Shown here: positions 5,349-8,959 of the stretch, piece by piece
Layout of the letters: each line of letters begins with the position of its first letter
How positions within the stretch are numbered: position 1 is the stretch's first letter
Source of the DNA: an uncultured Phycisphaerales bacterium
GTDB taxonomy: Bacteria > Planctomycetota > Phycisphaerae > Phycisphaerales > UBA1924
NCBI GenBank assembly: GCA_937879825.1
Contig: CALFMQ010000410.1
Location: forward strand, 1 to 8,959
Direction: 5' to 3'
Length of the DNA: 8,959 bases
Notes under the pieces: generated by a model
What the model was told of the DNA's origin: nothing
Databases searched by the model: none
Seen by the model: the letters and a program-made list of their open reading frames with translations, nothing else
Translations under genes and position numbers: made by a program

Positions 5349-6475
5349 GCCGCCGTCGGCTTCTTGGTCGTCTTCTTCTTCGTCGTCTTGGGCCGCGCCT
5401 TGGCGCCGATCTTCAGATCAATCGGCGTGAACCCCAACCGCTGCCCGTCGTTCGCCTCGATCATCGAAGCCCACTCCGCGGGCATGCTCAGCGCCTCGCC
5501 GTTGAGCCGCACCGGCGCGTACACCGCGCGGAAATCTCCGCCCTCGTGCATGAGCGACACAAACCCCGAGTCCTTCGCCTCCGCCATGTCGCACACGCCC
5601 GCCCACTTGGCGCGCCCCGTCTGCTTCACGAGCGTGATCTCCTCGGTCTTCGCCTCGAGGTGGGGCCCGCCGTCGAAGGGATCGATCCGGCCCGTGTACT
5701 TGAATCCCAACCCCTCCAGCATCTTCCGCGCCGGAATCGTGTCCTTGCCCACCTGCCCCACCATCCGCCGCGCCTCGGGCGGCAGCAGCGTCAGGTACAA
5801 GGGCTCCTTCGGCAGCAGACTCGTCATGAACTCGCGCGAGAACTGGCAGAACACATCCGCCTGGTGATACGGCAGGTTGATGAACTTCCGCCCCAGATGA
5901 TTCCAGAACGCGTTCTCGCCGTCCGCCGTCACCGGCGCCATCATCTCCGCGAGAATCCGATCCGAGAACCGCTCGCGGTGCAGCCCCATGAAGTGGAAAC
6001 GAATCAGCGACAACTGCTTGCCCAGTTTGTGCGGGTGCCCGCGGAAACTCGGCCCCAGAATCAACCCGCCGATCTCCGACGGCGACGACTCATCCGAAAA
6101 GAGCGTCGCCACCATGTGCGTCGTGCCCTGCTGCAGGTCCTGCGAGAAAAAATGCCGCTGCTCCAGTTTGAACGAGAGATTCGGATGCCCCGCCGTCCCC
6201 ATCCCCGACACCACCATCGAAGTGCCCAGGCAGTTGCCCGTCTCGGAGTCCTCCAGCGTGAACATGAACAACGGTGATCCACCCGCCGCCGAGTTGTCGC
6301 CCGGCGCCGACTCGATCTCCGCGCCCTCGGCGACCGCCTCGAAGCACTGCATCGACCTGCGGATCTTCGCCTCGATGATGTCCTTGTCCGCCGGCAGATT
6401 GATGAAGTGCACCGTCTTGGACAGCTTGAACAAAATGTCCAGGTCTCTCGGCTCGGTCCGTCGAATCAGAAACAT
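5345..6475 (-). CDS. astA: Arginine/ornithine N-succinyltransferase (AstA family)
   Basis: 376 residues; transfers succinyl from succinyl-CoA to the alpha-amino group of arginine, or of ornithine in AruFG-type relatives, committing it to the succinyltransferase pathway. It aligns along its length with enterobacterial AstA: FLIRRTEPRDLDILFKLS at the start, FTLEDSETGNCLGTSMVV (72-89), an acyl-CoA-binding-like segment LGPSFRGHPHKLGKQL (140-155), FWNHLGRKF (190-198), and the diagnostic IPARKMLEGLGFKY (247-260) and IDPFDGGPHLE (264-274). ATG at 6475 has GAGGTG just upstream. It starts 20 nt after the aminotransferase stop and overlaps astD by 4 nt. Odd feature: the last 16 residues form a Lys/Thr-rich tail (PKTTKKKTTKKPTAA) absent from the enterobacterial protein. 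Whether arginine or ornithine is the substrate cannot be read from the sequence. Confidence 0.94.
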   Translation of the reverse strand: MFLIRRTEPRDLDILFKLSKTVHFINLPADKDIIEAKIRRSMQCFEAVAEGAEIESAPGDNSAAGGSPLFMFTLEDSETGNCLGTSMVVSGMGTAGHPNLSFKLEQRHFFSQDLQQGTTHMVATLFSDESSPSEIGGLILGPSFRGHPHKLGKQLSLIRFHFMGLHRERFSDRILAEMMAPVTADGENAFWNHLGRKFINLPYHQADVFCQFSREFMTSLLPKEPLYLTLLPPEARRMVGQVGKDTIPARKMLEGLGFKYTGRIDPFDGGPHLEAKTEEITLVKQTGRAKWAGVCDMAEAKDSGFVSLMHEGGDFRAVYAPVRLNGEALSMPAEWASMIEANDGQRLGFTPIDLKIGAKARPKTTKKKTTKKPTAA

Positions 6476-6495
6476 CGCTCACCTCGATCGCTGGC

Positions 6496-8016
6496 TCAGG
6501 ACTTCTTGTAGGGCTTGACCATCGGACGCGCCGCAGCCCCCGCCTTCGCGGGCGACTCCGCGTGCACCTTCGCCATCGCGCGCTCCACGATCTCGAACAC
6601 CGCCGGCCACTGGCTCTCGGGCATCACGCCCAGCGGCGGCAGCATCCGCACATGGAACGGGCCGTGCCCGCAGTAGAAGCAGATCACGCCCTCGTCATAC
6701 AACGCGCGGCACAACTTCAGGATCGGGTCCTTCTGGCCGCCGAACGGCGTGAACCGCATCATCCCGCCGAATCCGCCCACAAGATCCATCACCTCGTGCG
6801 ACTCGGGGAACCACTCGGGGTGCTTCTTGGCCATCGCCTCCACATGCGTGCGGAAGAGCGCGTGATGCTTGGCGATGCGCCCATTCGGGCCGTAATAGTC
6901 CCCGTCGCGCAGCCGCTCAATGATCCGGCGCCCGACCTTCAACCCGAGCCCGCTCCCGAGGAACGTGCCCGAGAGCAGCCCCGGCTTCGGGTTGAAGTCG
7001 CTCGTGTACAGCGCTGCGCACACCTGCGACATCTTCCCGATCGTGCACACATCGATGTACTCGCCCAGCCCCATCGCGTCGAAGCAGAACATCTTCTCCG
7101 TCCGGCCGAAGGTCTGCACCTCGTCCGCCCAGACCGGAATCCCGTTCGCCTTGCACACGCTCATCAACTCGGAATGGAACTCCGGCAGCGGCTTGTTGAA
7201 CCCGCCCTCGCCCTGAACCAACTCCGCCACAAAGCACGCGTGCTGGTCCGGGTACCGCGCGATCAACTGCTCCAGGTGCCACACGCACATGTCGATGTAC
7301 CGCGTCGAGCCCGACACATCGCCCGCGCTCATCCGCCGCGCCGCGATGTGGTCGTAGAACGGTAGATAGTCCGCCATCACATTCAGCGCGATCCCCTGAC
7401 GCCCCGCCGCCGAGTCGCCGATCTGCGCCATCGTCGTCGACCGCCCCATGAAGCAGTGCGCAAACGCGATCACCCGCGGCGCACCATTCTTCTTCTGCAT
7501 GCACACCTTCAGCGCGTTCTCGTTCGCCATCGCGCCGGAGCCGCACAGGAACGCGTGCGCCAACTTGCTGCTCTTGCCCGCCTCCGCGAGCAGCGTCTCA
7601 GCGAACCGAATCGCCTCCTCGTTCATCATCAGGTGGCCCTGCATCACCGTGTCGCTCAGCCCCGCCTCGATCGCCACCGCGGTCAGCTCCGGGTCCGAGT
7701 GCCCGAAGAAGTGCACGCCGATCCCCGTGATCATGTCGAACTTCACCGAGCCATCGACCAGCTCCACAAGCGCGCCGTTGCCCAGCCCCGACCCGATGTA
7801 CGGGTACAGCAGCGGCCGCCCGCGAACATCCGACGCAACCGCCATGATCTCGTCGAACGACTTGCTCAGCTCCGGGCTCAGCGCGCCACGCGTCCCCGTG
7901 ATCTGCGAAGACCGCTCCTTCAGCTCACCCACCATCGTGTCGATCGCGCTGCGCACCGCCGCGCTCTCGCGCAACTGCTCGCCCTGGGTCATCTCACGCT
8001 GCATCGTCTTGCTCAC
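6496..8016 (-). CDS. Class III PLP aminotransferase, probable AstC-role enzyme
   Basis: 506 residues, fold type I class III aminotransferase. Landmarks: phosphate-binding GSGAMANENALK (159-170), Glu265 in ELVQGEGG, cofactor-ring Asp298 in WADEVQTFGR, and Lys328 in TIGKMSQ as the likely Schiff-base lysine. It is about 100 residues longer than enterobacterial AstC (about 406), with an N-terminal extension of some 65 residues and a basic C-terminal tail, so it is a divergent member and not a plain orthologue. Start GTG at 8016 has GAAGG 6 nt upstream; an in-frame ATG at 8004 is an alternative. Its place directly before astA, as in astCADBE, argues that it converts N2-succinylornithine plus 2-oxoglutarate to the semialdehyde plus glutamate. 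The fold is certain; the substrate is inferred from context. Confidence 0.9.
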   Translation of the reverse strand: MSKTMQREMTQGEQLRESAAVRSAIDTMVGELKERSSQITGTRGALSPELSKSFDEIMAVASDVRGRPLLYPYIGSGLGNGALVELVDGSVKFDMITGIGVHFFGHSDPELTAVAIEAGLSDTVMQGHLMMNEEAIRFAETLLAEAGKSSKLAHAFLCGSGAMANENALKVCMQKKNGAPRVIAFAHCFMGRSTTMAQIGDSAAGRQGIALNVMADYLPFYDHIAARRMSAGDVSGSTRYIDMCVWHLEQLIARYPDQHACFVAELVQGEGGFNKPLPEFHSELMSVCKANGIPVWADEVQTFGRTEKMFCFDAMGLGEYIDVCTIGKMSQVCAALYTSDFNPKPGLLSGTFLGSGLGLKVGRRIIERLRDGDYYGPNGRIAKHHALFRTHVEAMAKKHPEWFPESHEVMDLVGGFGGMMRFTPFGGQKDPILKLCRALYDEGVICFYCGHGPFHVRMLPPLGVMPESQWPAVFEIVERAMAKVHAESPAKAGAAARPMVKPYKKS

Positions 8017-8035
8017 ATGCCACCTTCTTCTTGAT

Positions 8036-8054
8036 CGCGCCGATCATCGGCGCG
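8036..8054 (-). other. Intercistronic hairpin before the aminotransferase gene
   Basis: CGCGCCGA and TCGGCGCG form a perfect 8-bp stem with a 3-nt loop, lying in the 53-nt gap between the M20 stop and the aminotransferase start. No T-run follows on the minus strand (ATCAAGAAG instead), so it is not an intrinsic terminator. Its 3' edge is about 20 nt before the GTG, close to the SD. It may protect, process or tune the polycistronic mRNA. Confidence 0.6.
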
Positions 8055-8069
8055 TCGTTGAACGCTCAC

Positions 8070-8959
8070 TCACTCGCCCGCCAGCGCGCCGCCGTCGATC
8101 TCCATCAATAAGCTCGCCATCAGCATCGCGCGCTCCTCGAGCGATTTCAGCTCGATCCATTCATCATGCGTGTGCAGCCCGCCGCCGCGCACGCCCAAGG
8201 TATCAATCGTCGGGAGCCCCTCGTCCTGCAGGATGTTCCCGTCGCACACACCGCCAGTCTCCGCAAAGGGCAACGACTGCCCCAGGTCCTCCGCAACCCG
8301 ACGCGCCAGCAACCCGAGCCGCTCGACCTCGCGCGTCCGCGGCTTGGCCGGACGATTGAAACTCCGATGCACCACCACCCGCGTCATCGTGTTATCGCCC
8401 GTCGCCAGCGCATCCAGTTTCGTCCCCAGTTCATCGGCAAACCGGCGCTCCGGGTACCGCGCGTTGCCCCGGCACCACGCGAAGTCGGGCACCACATTCG
8501 TCGCCACACCGCCCCCGATCGGCCCGATATTCACCGTCACACCACTCGCAAGGTCCGACATGCCCTCCACCGCGCTCATCGCCCGCGCAAGCCCGTACAC
8601 CGCGCTCACGCCCTTCTCGAACTCCCGCCCCGCGTGCGCCGACTTCCCGAACACCTCGATCATGAACTGCCCCGACCCCTTCCGACCGATCGCCAGCGCC
8701 CCGCCCGGCAGCGCCGGCTCCAACGCCAACCCCACATCATGCCGACGCGCTTCGGCGCGCAACACATGGTCCGAGCAGTAACTCCCCGTCTCCTCATCCG
8801 AGTTGAGCAGGAATGTCCAGCTCGTCCGCACCCCCGCGTCGTGCAGCGCCTCCAGCGCCACCACCGCGATCAGAATCCCACCCTTCATGTCCACAACGCC
8901 CGGCCCCGTCGCCGTCTCGCCGTTCGCCGAAACAGTCATCGCATTGAAAGGCGAGTTCA
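8070..8959 (-). CDS. M20-family metallohydrolase (carboxypeptidase G2-like), 5'-truncated
   Basis: The C-terminal 295 codons or so are present. The frame stays open past the ATG at 8939 to the right edge, where SPFNA precedes the motif region, so the true start and the first metal-binding His-x-Asp lie outside the window. Visible M20 landmarks, numbered from that ATG: GPGVVDMKGG (bridging Asp17), SDEETGS (Glu49/Glu50), LALEPA (Glu74), KSAHAG (His102) of the dimerisation domain, TVNIGPIGGGVATNVVP (135-151), and GGGLHTHDEW carrying the last metal-ligand His. The pattern fits glutamate carboxypeptidases of the G2 type, which cleave N-acyl-glutamates; DapE and ArgE belong to the same clan. As first visible gene of the ast-like cluster it could hydrolyse N2-succinylglutamate to succinate and glutamate, the AstE reaction. 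That role is inference; a peptidase or other N-acyl amino acid hydrolase is the alternative. Confidence 0.9.
   Translation of the reverse strand, partial: NSPFNAMTVSANGETATGPGVVDMKGGILIAVVALEALHDAGVRTSWTFLLNSDEETGSYCSDHVLRAEARRHDVGLALEPALPGGALAIGRKGSGQFMIEVFGKSAHAGREFEKGVSAVYGLARAMSAVEGMSDLASGVTVNIGPIGGGVATNVVPDFAWCRGNARYPERRFADELGTKLDALATGDNTMTRVVVHRSFNRPAKPRTREVERLGLLARRVAEDLGQSLPFAETGGVCDGNILQDEGLPTIDTLGVRGGGLHTHDEWIELKSLEERAMLMASLLMEIDGGALAGE

Noticed and set aside
5099..6277. 392-codon plus-strand open frame opposite astD and astA
   Set aside because: Low-complexity Arg/Leu/His-rich translation with no recognisable motif; the opposite strand encodes clear AstA and AstD.
7448..8359. 303-codon plus-strand open frame opposite the M20/aminotransferase junction
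   Set aside because: Ser/Ala/Arg-rich shadow with no SD or domain; both minus-strand genes carry intact family motifs here.

Overview
The window is GC-rich bacterial chromosomal DNA with short intergenic gaps. The style suggests a planctomycete, perhaps Phycisphaerae. Pointers are a secreted jelly-roll-like surface protein, abundant lipoproteins, long GC-driven antisense reading frames and weak Shine-Dalgarno (SD) sites. This placement is inference, since no rRNA or marker gene is present. No mobile element, CRISPR array, tRNA or rRNA was seen.

Layout, left to right: (1) 1-693, minus: 5' part of a secreted protein that runs off the left edge. (2) 829-1773, minus: lipoprotein with two retropepsin-like lobes. 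(3) 1908-2210, plus: small protein resembling dimeric alpha/beta-barrel (ABM-like) proteins, divergent from the protease. It meets the next gene tail-to-tail through interlocked TAG stop codons. (4) 2207-3199, minus: agmatinase/arginase-family ureohydrolase with all six manganese ligands. (5) 3289-3621, minus: small Cys-rich repeat lipoprotein followed by a textbook intrinsic terminator. (6) 3783-8959, minus: a tight cluster transcribed in the order M20 hydrolase (5' end outside the window), class III aminotransferase, astA, astD.

The main interest is the last block. The order aminotransferase-astA-astD matches the C-A-D part of the enterobacterial astCADBE operon for arginine succinyltransferase catabolism. 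No succinylarginine dihydrolase (AstB) or M14-type succinylglutamate desuccinylase (AstE) is visible. Instead a ureohydrolase lies downstream and a carboxypeptidase-G2-like M20 hydrolase lies upstream. Together these could make a complete variant route. The ureohydrolase would remove the guanidino group as urea, acting on arginine or succinylarginine. AstA would succinylate, the aminotransferase and AstD would oxidise the delta-carbon, and the M20 enzyme would split N-succinylglutamate into succinate and glutamate. The substitutions are inference; the AstA and AstD assignments are strong.

Regulatory observations: the two lipoprotein genes share an 11-bp element exactly 17 bp upstream of a -10-like hexamer. 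The ureohydrolase has a -10-like hexamer placed so that its transcript could be leaderless, starting just after the preceding gene's terminator.
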